The notes: generated by a model not told the origin, from the sequence alone. A DNA stretch of 64,000 nt from Paenibacillus soyae (GCF_024623455.1 NZ_JANIPJ010000001.1:186001-250000); one strand, 5' to 3'; numbered from the stretch's first letter, positions 8,605-16,962 are shown. Numbers and translations are program-made.

Positions 8605-9813
8605 TTGTCAGAAATCGCGTTAATTGTAGGGGCCGCAGGCTTGGGATTGGCGGTGTACACGGCCTTGCGCAATCGGAGACTTGCCGTTAGGCTTAAGCGG
8701 GCCGAGCAATTGTTCGAGCATGCGACCAAGGCGCATGCCTCGCTAAAACAGGCAGAGCTGCTGGAATCGGCGGAGACGTCGGCGAAGCAGCTCGTTAGGG
8801 CCGGCGGAGCAACGATCCGCTTGGGGCCGGGGAGCGACGAAGGCGGATATGACGGCTTAGCCGGAAACGGAGATGCGCTCGCGGTTCCCATTGAGGCGCG
8901 GGGACGGAGGCTGGGCGTGCTGCAAGTCGGCGGTAAGCGGGATGGGGCGGCATTCAGCCCGGCGGACCGGGAGCTGCTAGCTAGATTCGCGGAACCGCTG
9001 GCGCTTGCGGTGGATAATGCCATGCTGTTCGAAGCGCTCGAGCGTTCCGTCGGCGAGCTGCATTCGGCGACGGCGCTCAAGGAGCGTCTCGAGAGCGAGC
9101 TGCAAATCGCGGGAAGCATACAGCTGAGCTTTCTTCCGACGACGATGCCTTCGGCCAACGAGCCGTTCGACGTCTGCGCGCTGCTCCGGTCGGCCAAGGA
9201 GGTCGGCGGCGACTTTTATAATTTTTTTAAAATCGATGACAGTCATCTCTTCTTCACGCTTGGCGACGTATCCGATAAGGGCATTCCCGCTGCGCTGTTC
9301 ATGGCGATGACGCTGTCGCTTATCAAAGGAAAGATGGGGCCGGAGCTGTCTCCGGGCGAGCTGCTGGAGAAGGTGAACGACGAGCTGTGCGCGGATAACG
9401 CGCAATTGTTCGCGACGATCGTCTGCGGCGTGCTCCATATCGATACCGGGGAAGTCGTGCTGAGCGACGGCGGCCATTGTACGCCTTATGTCGTCAAAGC
9501 GGACGGCGGCGTGCTGCCGATCAAGCTGAAGAAGGGCATTCCGCTGGGCTCGTTCCCGGAATTCGCTTACCACGATCAGACGGTGATGCTGGAGAAGGGC
9601 GACCGGCTCGTCGTCTACACGGACGGCATTACCGAGGCGGAGAACGCCGCCCAGGAGCAATATTCGGCGGGCCGCCTGCAGACGTTCCTGTCGCAGACCA
9701 AAGGGTATTCCAGCGCGGAAATTATCGACGCCTTGCTCATGGACGTCTTTATGTTCGCGGACGGCGCTCCCCAGTCGGACGATATCGCGGTGCTTTGCCT
9801 CATGAGACGGTAA
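8605..9813 (+). CDS. PP2C-type serine phosphatase with GAF-like sensor (RsbU/SpoIIE family)
   Basis: The product is 402 residues with a TTG start at 8605, downstream of GGAAAGG. Residues 1-20 form a hydrophobic anchor-like helix. About 50-140 is a GAF-like sensor ending LALAVDNAMLFEAL, followed by a coiled linker. About 190-402 is the SpoIIE/PP2C domain, with metal-binding Asp in GGDFYNFF, in GDVSDKG, in VVYTDG and in QSDDIAVL. It should dephosphorylate the adjacent STAS protein in response to a signal sensed at the N-terminus. The usual GGDxYD appears as GGDFYN, a conservative change at a variable position. It is the last gene before the sheath transcription unit. Confidence 0.88.
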   Translation: MSEIALIVGAAGLGLAVYTALRNRRLAVRLKRAEQLFEHATKAHASLKQAELLESAETSAKQLVRAGGATIRLGPGSDEGGYDGLAGNGDALAVPIEARGRRLGVLQVGGKRDGAAFSPADRELLARFAEPLALAVDNAMLFEALERSVGELHSATALKERLESELQIAGSIQLSFLPTTMPSANEPFDVCALLRSAKEVGGDFYNFFKIDDSHLFFTLGDVSDKGIPAALFMAMTLSLIKGKMGPELSPGELLEKVNDELCADNAQLFATIVCGVLHIDTGEVVLSDGGHCTPYVVKADGGVLPIKLKKGIPLGSFPEFAYHDQTVMLEKGDRLVVYTDGITEAENAAQEQYSAGRLQTFLSQTKGYSSAEIIDALLMDVFMFADGAPQSDDIAVLCLMRR

Positions 9814-9878
9814 AGCGGCGGCGGTTTCCGCGAATGTAGAAAAAAGTCGAATAACTGAAAATTTATGTCTAAGTCTCG

Positions 9879-9907
9879 TAGTCAGGTGTACATATTCAAG
9901 ATATAAT
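9879..9907 (+). promoter_or_regulatory. Candidate sigma-A promoter for the sheath/tube operon
   Basis: TAGTCA (9879-9884, four of six consensus -35 bases) and TATAAT (9902-9907) are separated by 17 bases, 192 bases upstream of the sheath start. This would let the structural genes be transcribed independently of the AAA+/partner-switch genes. Confidence 0.6.
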
Positions 9908-10098
9908 AGGAAACGAGATTGCTATAAATAGGAACGGCGATGCTTGCGGAATTCGCATGCAGGAGATCCGACCCCGGTAATCGGCCTGCTCGGCCATGCC
10001 CTCGCGGCGTTCATTTGGTTCCGGTCTTGGGGCTGACGCGGGACTATCGTAGCCCGATGTCACCTAATACATATTTAGTTTCAGAGAGGAGATCACAC
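9908..10098 (+). other. Long untranslated leader of the sheath mRNA
   Basis: About 190 bases lie between the predicted start of transcription and the sheath ATG. A small hairpin is visible (GAC-ATCG pairing with CGAT-GTC around 10042-10061). I recognise no known riboswitch. The segment stays open in the sheath frame back to an ATG at 9940, but those 53 codons look unlike protein and lack a ribosome site. Confidence 0.35.
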
Positions 10099-11799
10099 AT
10101 GGCTGAGTATTTATCGCCGGGCGTCTACGTGGAAGAATTCGAAAGCGGCGCCAAGCCGCTTGAAGGAGTAAGCACGAGCACGGCCGGATTTATCGGCCTT
10201 GCCGCAAGGGGGCCCGTCGCGGGGCTGCCCGTTCTGATTACGAACCCGGCCGACTTCGGGAGAGTATTCGGATCATATTTGTCCGAAAACGCTTTCGGAA
10301 CGTATCGCTACCTGGCTTACGCGGTTAACCAGTTTTTCGCAAACGGAGGTTCGCGCTGTTATGTCATGCGCGTGGCGCCCGAGGATGCCAAAGCCGCGCA
10401 AAGCGGAGACGATCAGGCCGTACTTTCGGTCAGCGCGAAAAACCCGGGAGCATGGGGCAATCAGATTCGTCTGACCGCCGCTCCTTCGAGCAAAGCCAAG
10501 ACGCCGATCTACGAAGCGCTGGACGGCAAGCGTTACCGGGTCAAGAACGCTTCCGGCTTCTACCCGGGCGACGTGGTCTTGTTCACGGACGGCTCCTCCG
10601 AGCAGTACGGCACTGTCGTATCCGTTCATGACGGCGTAATCGAATTGTCCGAAGCGCTGTCCGGAGAGGTTGTGGACACGAACCTGGTTCCGGCTAAGGT
10701 GCTTCAGACCAGCGAATTCACGCTGCAAGTCGCCTACGGCAATGAAGTTGAAGTCTACGAGAAAGCTTCGCTCAACCCTGAATCTCCTAACTACATCGAG
10801 AAGCTGATCGGCAAGTCCAGCCTAATCGATTTGACCGTGCAAAGCCAAGCCGCGGGGGCGGAAGCTCCGTTCGCGCGCATCGCCGCAAACGGCGCATCCT
10901 TCGCGTTGTCGGGCGGCAGCGACGGTTCGGCGGCCAGCCTGTCCGCCGCCGACTTTATCGGGGTAGACGAGGGACCGGGCCAAAGAACGGGAATCCAGTC
11001 TTTCATCGACAACGACGTGGTGAGCATTATGGCGATCCCGGGCGTGACGGATCCGAACGTGCAGTTGTCGCTCGTCGCGCATTGCGAGACGCTCGGCAGC
11101 CGCTTCGCGATTCTCGATCTGCCGCGCGAGGCGACGAAGGTCCAGGACGTGCTGGCGCATCGCGAGCTGTTCGATTCCAGCTATTGCGCGCTGTACAATC
11201 CATGGCTGCAAGTGTTCGATCCGCTGGACAAGCGCAACATCTTCATTCCGCCGTCCGGCACGATCGCCGGCATCTACTCCAGATCGGATACGACGAGAGG
11301 CGTGCAGAAGGCTCCCGCCAACGAAACGCTGCGCGGCGTAGTCGGTTTGGACGTGCAGTACAACAACGGCGAACAGGATATTCTGAATCCGGCTGGCGTT
11401 AACTTGATCCGCGCTTTCACCGGTCAGGGCATTCGCGTATGGGGAGCCCGCACTTGCTCGTCCAATACGCTCTGGAAATACATTAACGTGCGCCGCCTGT
11501 TCATCTTCCTGGAGGGCTCGATCAAGAACGGGTCGAACTGGGTCGTATTCGAGCCGAACACGGAGCAGCTGTGGGCCCGCGTCCAACGCACGATCGACGC
11601 GTTCCTGACGCGCGTGTGGCGCGACGGCGCGCTCGCGGGCAGCAGTCCGTCCGAAGCGTTCTACATTAATATCGGCCGCTCCACCATGACGCAGGACGAC
11701 ATCGACAACGGCCGTCTGATCTGCGAGATCGGCGTAGCTCCGGTGAAGCCGGCAGAGTTCGTCATCTTCAGAATTACGCAGAAGACCGGCTCGGAATAA
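10099..11799 (+). CDS. Contractile tail sheath protein
   Basis: The product is 566 residues. It begins MAEYLSPGVYVEEFESG, the signature N-terminus of phage and eCIS sheaths, where an arm interlocks neighbouring subunits. It continues through a TAGFIGLAARGP strand to the conserved C-terminal domain ending EFVIFRITQKTG. The sheath contracts to drive the tube into a target. Only one sheath gene is present, whereas Afp and PVC have three. GAGGAGATC upstream and the start of homology fix the ATG at 10099 rather than the in-frame 9940. The tube gene follows 32 bases later. Confidence 0.97.
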   Translation: MAEYLSPGVYVEEFESGAKPLEGVSTSTAGFIGLAARGPVAGLPVLITNPADFGRVFGSYLSENAFGTYRYLAYAVNQFFANGGSRCYVMRVAPEDAKAAQSGDDQAVLSVSAKNPGAWGNQIRLTAAPSSKAKTPIYEALDGKRYRVKNASGFYPGDVVLFTDGSSEQYGTVVSVHDGVIELSEALSGEVVDTNLVPAKVLQTSEFTLQVAYGNEVEVYEKASLNPESPNYIEKLIGKSSLIDLTVQSQAAGAEAPFARIAANGASFALSGGSDGSAASLSAADFIGVDEGPGQRTGIQSFIDNDVVSIMAIPGVTDPNVQLSLVAHCETLGSRFAILDLPREATKVQDVLAHRELFDSSYCALYNPWLQVFDPLDKRNIFIPPSGTIAGIYSRSDTTRGVQKAPANETLRGVVGLDVQYNNGEQDILNPAGVNLIRAFTGQGIRVWGARTCSSNTLWKYINVRRLFIFLEGSIKNGSNWVVFEPNTEQLWARVQRTIDAFLTRVWRDGALAGSSPSEAFYINIGRSTMTQDDIDNGRLICEIGVAPVKPAEFVIFRITQKTGSE

Positions 11800-11831
11800 C
11801 GATTGATAACGGATAACGGAAGGGGATAGCC

Positions 11832-12266
11832 ATGGCTGGAGATCGCAACGATCCATATCGCAATTATAGGTTTCGCGTAGAAGTGGAAGGTCTTGAACAG
11901 GCCGGTTTCAGCGAGGTAACGGGCTTCGAAGCGTCGGTTAACGTCATCGAGTACCGCGAAGGCAACGAATTGACGACGCCGCGCAAGCTTCCTGGACTGA
12001 CCAAGTACGGCAACATTACGCTGAAATGGGGCACAACCGATTCCATGGAGCTGTACGAGTGGCTGCAGGAATGCGTGGAGGGCACGATCGAGCGCAAGAC
12101 GATTACGATCATCGCGCTTGACGAAGAAGGCAATGATGTCGCGACTTGGCAGGTTATTGAAGCATGGCCGGTTAAATATTCCGCGCCTTCCTTCAACGGC
12201 GTAGGCAACGAGGTAGCTCTCGAGCTGCTGGAATTTGCCCATGAAGGTCTGACACGAACGGCATAA
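11832..12266 (+). CDS. Inner tube protein (gp19/Afp1-like)
   Basis: The product is 144 residues. It has the tube fold signatures YRFRVEVEGLEQAGFSEV, TGFEASVNVIEYREGNE and LKWGTTDSMELYEWLQE, and ends WPVKYSAPSFNGVGNEVA followed by LELLEFAHEGL. Hexameric rings stack to form the rigid tube inside the sheath. A GGAAGGGG ribosome site precedes the ATG. A structured 242-base spacer follows, so sheath and tube may form a separately controlled high-expression pair. Confidence 0.96.
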   Translation: MAGDRNDPYRNYRFRVEVEGLEQAGFSEVTGFEASVNVIEYREGNELTTPRKLPGLTKYGNITLKWGTTDSMELYEWLQECVEGTIERKTITIIALDEEGNDVATWQVIEAWPVKYSAPSFNGVGNEVALELLEFAHEGLTRTA

Positions 12267-12278
12267 TGATAAGCTGCA

Positions 12279-12463
12279 GGGTCCTGATGCCTCGCCTCCT
12301 AGGCGCGCGCCTCGGGACCCATCCGGAAAACAAGGGCAAATGGCCGACGGCTGAGGTTGGCTTCGCTCTTGTTTTCCGTGCTTGATGGAACCAATTGCTG
12401 ACGGCGATTAAACCTTGCCTCTATACCGCGGTCGCTCATTACGGAAGCGGCCGAGGGTAGAGG
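12279..12463 (+). promoter_or_regulatory. Three consecutive RNA hairpins between tube and chaperone genes
   Basis: Hairpin 1: GGGTCCTGA (12279-12287) pairs with TCGGGACCC (12312-12320). Hairpin 2: CGGAAAACAAGGGC (12324-12337) pairs over 14 positions with GCTCTTGTTTTCCG (12365-12378), and an inner stem 12343-12348/12356-12361 extends it. Hairpin 3: CCTCTA..CC.CGG.CGC (12418-12435) pairs with GCG.CCG.GG.TAGAGG (12447-12463) and is followed by TTTTC. None has a full terminator tail, although hairpin 3 is close. A likely role is stabilising the sheath-tube mRNA or partial attenuation; this is inference. Confidence 0.55.
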
Positions 12464-12508
12464 TTTTCTCGTACTGCACCAACATCTTAGGCAATGGAGT
12501 GATGAAGA

Positions 12509-12889
12509 ATGGCGTTCCAAACGGAATACGATTTTGAACTGCCGCGCGGCTACGTGGACGAGCACGGGAATTTGCATCGCCGCGGAACGATGAGGCTGGC
12601 AACGGCCGCCGACGAAATATTGCCGATGAAGGATCCCCGCGTCCAATCGAACCCCAGCTATCTGACCGTTATTCTGATGGCCCGGGTCGTGACAAGGCTG
12701 GGAGATCTGAAGCATATCGACACGAGGCTGGTCGAGAAGCTGTTTACGGCGGATCTGGCCTATTTGCAAAATTTATACCGCCAGATTAACGACCTCGAAG
12801 CGCCGAGGGTCGCCGCGGTATGTCCGAAGTGCGATCACGAGCATGAGGTGGCCGTCGATTTTTTGTCCTTAACGGAGGCCCGCTACTAA
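12509..12889 (+). CDS. Putative eCIS tail-assembly chaperone (zero-frame product)
   Basis: The product is 126 residues of a small soluble protein. A central helical region (LTVILMARVVTRLGDLKHID) precedes a C-terminal CPKCDHEHEVAV stretch that could bind a metal. It lies just after the tube gene, where contractile and lambda-like phages encode the tail-assembly chaperone that guides the tape measure. Its last codons overlap a frame (-1) encoding a DUF6760-like segment with no conventional start. A slippery heptamer T TTT TTG at 12859-12865 would give a 191-residue fusion. The chaperone role is inferred from position and size. Confidence 0.65.
   Translation: MAFQTEYDFELPRGYVDEHGNLHRRGTMRLATAADEILPMKDPRVQSNPSYLTVILMARVVTRLGDLKHIDTRLVEKLFTADLAYLQNLYRQINDLEAPRVAAVCPKCDHEHEVAVDFLSLTEARY
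12859..12865 (+). promoter_or_regulatory. Candidate -1 ribosomal frameshift site (T TTT TTG)
   Basis: In the zero frame the codons are GAT TTT TTG, so T12859 to G12865 fit the X XXY YYZ slip pattern. A Shine-Dalgarno-like GAGGTGG lies at 12845-12851. After a -1 slip the frame stays open from GTC at 12865 to the TGA at 13081-13083, while the zero frame stops at 12887-12889. Confidence 0.6.
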
Positions 12890-13083
12890 CGTACCCCGCA
12901 GATCGGTTGTACGAGGAAGCCGGCTTCATCGCCTACTATTTCCACTGGAGTCACGACGACATCATGAACATGGAGCATGCGGAGCGCAGACGCTGGTGCG
13001 ACGAAATTTCAAAAATAAACCGCAAAATGAACGACGATACGGATAAATCGCATAACGTATTCGACGTTTTCGGGAAGAGGTGA
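12865..13083 (+). CDS. DUF6760-like eCIS protein, probably made as the -1 frameshift extension of the chaperone
   Basis: The reading frame encodes TYPADRLYEEAGFIAYYF followed by an HWSHDDIMNMEHAERRRW helix region and ends VFDVFGKR. This matches, from memory, the small DUF6760-type proteins found in eCIS loci. The homologous YPxDxLYEE begins at 12892, but between the in-frame stop at 12844 and 12892 there is no ATG, GTG or TTG. The first possible start is TTG at 12907, which would delete the conserved N-terminus and has no good ribosome site. Fusion by -1 slippage at 12859-12865 explains this best. If translated separately it would be a protein of about 58 residues from 12907. Confidence 0.72.
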   Translation, partial: VLNGGPLLTYPADRLYEEAGFIAYYFHWSHDDIMNMEHAERRRWCDEISKINRKMNDDTDKSHNVFDVFGKR

Positions 13084-13092
13084 CGTAACGTT

Positions 13093-13551
13093 ATGGTAGT
13101 CATAGGCGGTCAGGGGCCGGCGCCCCATCGCAGGCTTGCCAGCTCCTTTCACTTCTGGGTCGAGCTGGACGGCATCTACGTCGCGGGCTTCTCGGAGGTA
13201 ACGGGAATCGAAGCCGAGACGGAAGTGGAGGAGTACCGCGAGGGCGGACTGAACGGCTACGTTCACAAGCTCCCGAAGGGTATCCGGTATCCCAATATAC
13301 AGCTGCGTCGCGGCATGATGAAATCGCCGGTGCTGTGGAATTGGTACGCAAGCTCGATGGAAGGTCCGATTGCGCGAAAGTCGGGCGCGATCGTGCTGCA
13401 GCAGACGGATGGCAAAGAGCTGGGACGCTGGAATTTCTATAATGCTTACCCGGTAAAGTGGATTGGACCGCATCTTCAGGCTCAATCGAACGAGGTGGCG
13501 GTGGAAGCGGTAGAAATCGTCCATACGGGCCTCACTTGGTATAACAAATAA
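13093..13551 (+). CDS. Second tube-type protein (gp19-like, tube initiator/adaptor)
   Basis: The product is 152 residues with the same fold as the inner tube protein: FHFWVELDGIYVAGFSEV, TGIEAETEVEEYREGG, PNIQLRRGMMKSPVLWNWY and YNAYPVKWIGPHLQAQ. It is longer at the N-terminus and clearly diverged from the 144-residue tube subunit. Afp5/Pvc5-type paralogues sit between the spike-baseplate hub and the main tube. GAGGTGA upstream supports the ATG at 13093. Confidence 0.93.
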   Translation: MVVIGGQGPAPHRRLASSFHFWVELDGIYVAGFSEVTGIEAETEVEEYREGGLNGYVHKLPKGIRYPNIQLRRGMMKSPVLWNWYASSMEGPIARKSGAIVLQQTDGKELGRWNFYNAYPVKWIGPHLQAQSNEVAVEAVEIVHTGLTWYNK

Positions 13552-13578
13552 CGAAGGCAAGCGGGGGAGGCTGCGCGA

Positions 13579-16500
13579 GTGGAGAAGCGAGGCGCGTCGC
13601 CCGGCCGAACGCACAAGCCGGAGCCGGTCTCCGTGCAATCGTTCGCCGGAGGCATATGGAACAAGTATAAGTCCGGCAAAGGCCCGAGCGCGTTGGGCGC
13701 GATCCGTATGGTGCACGCCAGCCGCCAGTCGTCGCCGTCCATCGTCAATCATCGCGTGAACGTACAGGTTACGGCCCCCAAGGAGCAGCCTTTGCCTAAC
13801 AAGCCGACAAGGCCGGAGCCGCCGCGCGAGGAGCGGACTGACCATCCGGTCATCGTTCGGGAGCTAGTCAGGGTAGAACGGGAAAAGATCGTGCTGCGAG
13901 ATGTCGTTCATATTATGGACGCGCAGAGAAGATCGATCGAGCTTGCGGTTACCGAACCGGTCCGCATAGCGGAATCGATGGAGAAGTCGGAATATCGGGT
14001 GGATTCATCCAGCCGCAACAATCAGCCGGGACAAGCCGGAAAGCGGCTTGCCGAGGCATCGATCGAGCAGATTCAACATTTGGTTAAGCGGAATACCCAG
14101 CATGCAGGTTTGCAGGAACGGCTGTTGGAGCCGGTCAAACAACAAGGGGTTAGGCCCAATGAACAACGAATAGAACCTTCAAGCTTGGGCGCGGCGCTTC
14201 CAAAGAATCGCCGCTCCGGACAAGAAGATAACCATATAGACGCGGCCCGGCCGCATAAAGAAACAGGAAGCAGAATCAGATTGAAGCCGCTGGTGCTCGA
14301 GTATACGTCAAGCGCGAAGGCGCATAGGGGAACGAGGACAGCGAGAATGGCAGGGGAAGCTGCGGCGGCAACAAGCAAGTCATTCTCGCGCGAGCGATCC
14401 GCGGACAGCTTGATCGGCAGGCTGGCCCACGCGGCGCGGCGGCTCGCGGCTGATGGTCTGGCCGCGCTCGCGGATGCGACCGGGACGGCTCCGCGATCGG
14501 AGCAAGCAAGCAATGTCGGAGCAACGCGATCGGAGCATGCACGCAAAGCGGAAGCGACCGGATCTGAGCATAAACGCAAAGCGGCGGAGACGATGCGGAC
14601 GGCGAATGCGCCAAAAACGGCTGCAACGCAGGATAAGGATACTCTGGAAGCTCCCACCGAAGCGGGAGAAGAGGCTTACGCTGAAGCACCAAGGAAAGCG
14701 TCGGTTGTGCAGCGGTCAAAAGCTGCAAGAACGTATGGCAGCCTGGTGCTTCGGCGTCGTGAAGCGAAGGCTGCTTCTTCAGGCCTGCTCGAAGGAAAGC
14801 CGATAACGGCTTACCGCGAGCCGACGCCCGCCGGCCAGCCGGTGGAGGATATGGCGATCCGCCGGAAGTCGGGAACGGAGCATTCGGCAGCAGCCGGGCG
14901 ATCGATCGAGCAAGCGGAGGAGAGACTCTCGCGGGCAGACAGTGCGTCACGTCCAAGGACGGGAGCGGACCGTTACGTCATCGACGGAAGGGCGCAGGCC
15001 AGCCCGGCCTCGTCTGAAGCAGAAGGCGGAAGACGTCATGAGCGCTGGGCAGCGACCTGGCAGACGGCGTCGCTATGGCAGTCGAGCTCGGTCCATCGGT
15101 TTAAGGGCCGCGCCGTGACGGCCGGTCAGCTAAGCGCCGGCCCATGGGATGCGGAACGGGACGGGAGGAGCCCATCGGATCAGGCAGACAGAACGAACGG
15201 ACGCGCCGCGAAACGCCGGTCTGCCGCGATCTTGCAGCACCGGAAAGAAACGAAGCTTGAATGGCCGCCCGGAACGACGCGGCCTCAGGCGGAGCCGACT
15301 CTGCATCGGTCGGAGGCTGAGCGAACGCGCGGCGTTACGATAGAGGAGTCCCGCCAATGGCGCGACGACCGTCAGAGCCCTGGCAGCCGTGAGCAGGGGG
15401 CGGGAGAGGGGGTTACAGCGCCTGACAATATATCGGCCAACATGAATGTTAGCCGGAAGGGAAGCGCTCCTGAGTCTTTCGCCGGAACGATAAAAGAAGC
15501 ACATTCCTATGAATCCTCATTCGCCCGACACGAAGCAAAGAAGGAACGAAAGCCCGCGTTAAACGGCAATCTTATCGTGAAGCGGAATTCGGGTCTTGCC
15601 GGCAGACTGCCGGCTTGGAGAACGAACGTCATGAACGGCAGCCTCTTGGAACGTTTCAAGCAGGAGGCCGGACATTCTTCCGGACGGCTGGCGATTGCCG
15701 CGAAACGGCTTGTGCCACGACAAATAATAGATGACTCCGCAGCTGTTATGCCAGGCTCCGACAGCCGCCGGGCAGAGAGTGCGGGAGACAAACAAGAGCG
15801 GCGCGGCCGATCGATTCCCGTTCGGGGGGGAACGGATATTCAGCCGGCGCCGAGAGTATCGCTGAGAGGCAGAGGCTTCGAGTCAGCGCGTCTGATTTGG
15901 AGAAAAGCAGCGTTAGGCATAGACGAGGCAGCTCTGGAATGGGGCGAGACGGGCGGCAATTCAGACATTCGTCAAACTTCCGCCACTGTCCGGCAAGTGA
16001 TTCCCCAGTCATTGAACGCCGCGATGGAGCGCAAGGGAACCGGCTCACCAAGCAAGTCCGACAAGATGGCGTCTATTCAAGCGGCAAGCAACCTGGAAGG
16101 GCTGCTGGTGCTGAGAGGAGCAAGAAGCTTAAGCGGAATTGGCGGACGGAGGCTTTCGCTTACGACAGGCATCATGGAGAAACGCTCCAAACCGGCGAAG
16201 GCGCCGGCGATGGTCGGTCTCGTCAAGAGACGCGCCACGATGATAACAACGGGGAATATGGCGGGCAGTGCTGCATGGAGCGGCGCTGCAAGCGAAGGGG
16301 GCGAACGGTCACGCCCTGAAGGCCGGGAGCAGCCGCTTTCTTCACGGCAGACTGCCGAGAACGAGAGAGGCCAGCTTCTGCATCAGCGGCGGGGCTTTGT
16401 CGAACGTAATGAAACGGGGCTATCGGGAGCAGGCGCGCCTGTCCGTGGACTGACCAAGTCGCGTGCGATAAGCGCGCCGCTCGTTCAGCGTCAGACGGCA

Positions 16501-16962
16501 GCAGGTTCGATGCCGGGACTTGGGCATCGGCCGCTTGTCTCCGGTGCGCGTTCCTTTATAGAACAACGTCGTACGTCGGAACCAGCGGACCAAAACGGAG
16601 CGATTCCTGGCAGCATCGCAGTGCAGGCGGCGCAGCTTCATTACGGGTCGGCTAGCCGAAGCGCTTCGGCTGCTTCGCATGAAGCGATGCTGCAGGCGCA
16701 GTCACTGCTCGCGGGAGCTGCGGATAGCGCCGCGTGGAACCGTTCCGCTCCGACGGGGCTTATGCATCATCGGGCGCAAGCGGCCGCGCAGCCTCGGGAG
16801 ACGCGCGAGGTGAAGGTGGAAGCGCCGCGCGAGCTCGATCCCGAGAAGCTGCAGCAGATGATCGCGAAGCTGCCGCAGCTGAATCCCGAGGCCATCGCCG
16901 ACAAAGTGTACAGGGCGCTGGAACGCAAGATGAAGCTGGAGCAGCGGAGAAGAGGGTATTGA
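13579..16962 (+). CDS. Giant basic low-complexity eCIS protein with conserved C-terminal tail
   Basis: The product is 1127 residues with a GTG start eight bases after GGGGGAGG. Residues about 1-1070 are rich in Arg, Ser, Ala, Gly, Glu and Lys, have few hydrophobic stretches, and carry no domain I recognise; they are probably disordered and strongly basic. The last 50 residues (DPEKLQQMIAKLPQLNPEAI followed by ADKVYRALERKMKLEQRRRG) resemble the short conserved protein that lies between tube and LysM genes in other eCIS loci (Afp6-like position). The N-terminal extension could be a tape measure, lumen-packed cargo or scaffold. No tape-measure-like coiled coil is seen elsewhere in the locus. Function is unknown. 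Confidence 0.75.
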   Translation: MEKRGASPGRTHKPEPVSVQSFAGGIWNKYKSGKGPSALGAIRMVHASRQSSPSIVNHRVNVQVTAPKEQPLPNKPTRPEPPREERTDHPVIVRELVRVEREKIVLRDVVHIMDAQRRSIELAVTEPVRIAESMEKSEYRVDSSSRNNQPGQAGKRLAEASIEQIQHLVKRNTQHAGLQERLLEPVKQQGVRPNEQRIEPSSLGAALPKNRRSGQEDNHIDAARPHKETGSRIRLKPLVLEYTSSAKAHRGTRTARMAGEAAAATSKSFSRERSADSLIGRLAHAARRLAADGLAALADATGTAPRSEQASNVGATRSEHARKAEATGSEHKRKAAETMRTANAPKTAATQDKDTLEAPTEAGEEAYAEAPRKASVVQRSKAARTYGSLVLRRREAKAASSGLLEGKPITAYREPTPAGQPVEDMAIRRKSGTEHSAAAGRSIEQAEERLSRADSASRPRTGADRYVIDGRAQASPASSEAEGGRRHERWAATWQTASLWQSSSVHRFKGRAVTAGQLSAGPWDAERDGRSPSDQADRTNGRAAKRRSAAILQHRKETKLEWPPGTTRPQAEPTLHRSEAERTRGVTIEESRQWRDDRQSPGSREQGAGEGVTAPDNISANMNVSRKGSAPESFAGTIKEAHSYESSFARHEAKKERKPALNGNLIVKRNSGLAGRLPAWRTNVMNGSLLERFKQEAGHSSGRLAIAAKRLVPRQIIDDSAAVMPGSDSRRAESAGDKQERRGRSIPVRGGTDIQPAPRVSLRGRGFESARLIWRKAALGIDEAALEWGETGGNSDIRQTSATVRQVIPQSLNAAMERKGTGSPSKSDKMASIQAASNLEGLLVLRGARSLSGIGGRRLSLTTGIMEKRSKPAKAPAMVGLVKRRATMITTGNMAGSAAWSGAASEGGERSRPEGREQPLSSRQTAENERGQLLHQRRGFVERNETGLSGAGAPVRGLTKSRAISAPLVQRQTAAGSMPGLGHRPLVSGARSFIEQRRTSEPADQNGAIPGSIAVQAAQLHYGSASRSASAASHEAMLQAQSLLAGAADSAAWNRSAPTGLMHHRAQAAAQPRETREVKVEAPRELDPEKLQQMIAKLPQLNPEAIADKVYRALERKMKLEQRRRGY

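Noticed and set aside
9908-10098. Known riboswitch (for example cyclic di-GMP) in the sheath leader
   Set aside because: I could not match any conserved core; only a small hairpin is visible.
9940-10098. N-terminal extension of the sheath protein from ATG 9940
   Set aside because: There is no ribosome site and the sequence is not protein-like; the sheath signature starts at MAEYLSPG with a good Shine-Dalgarno.
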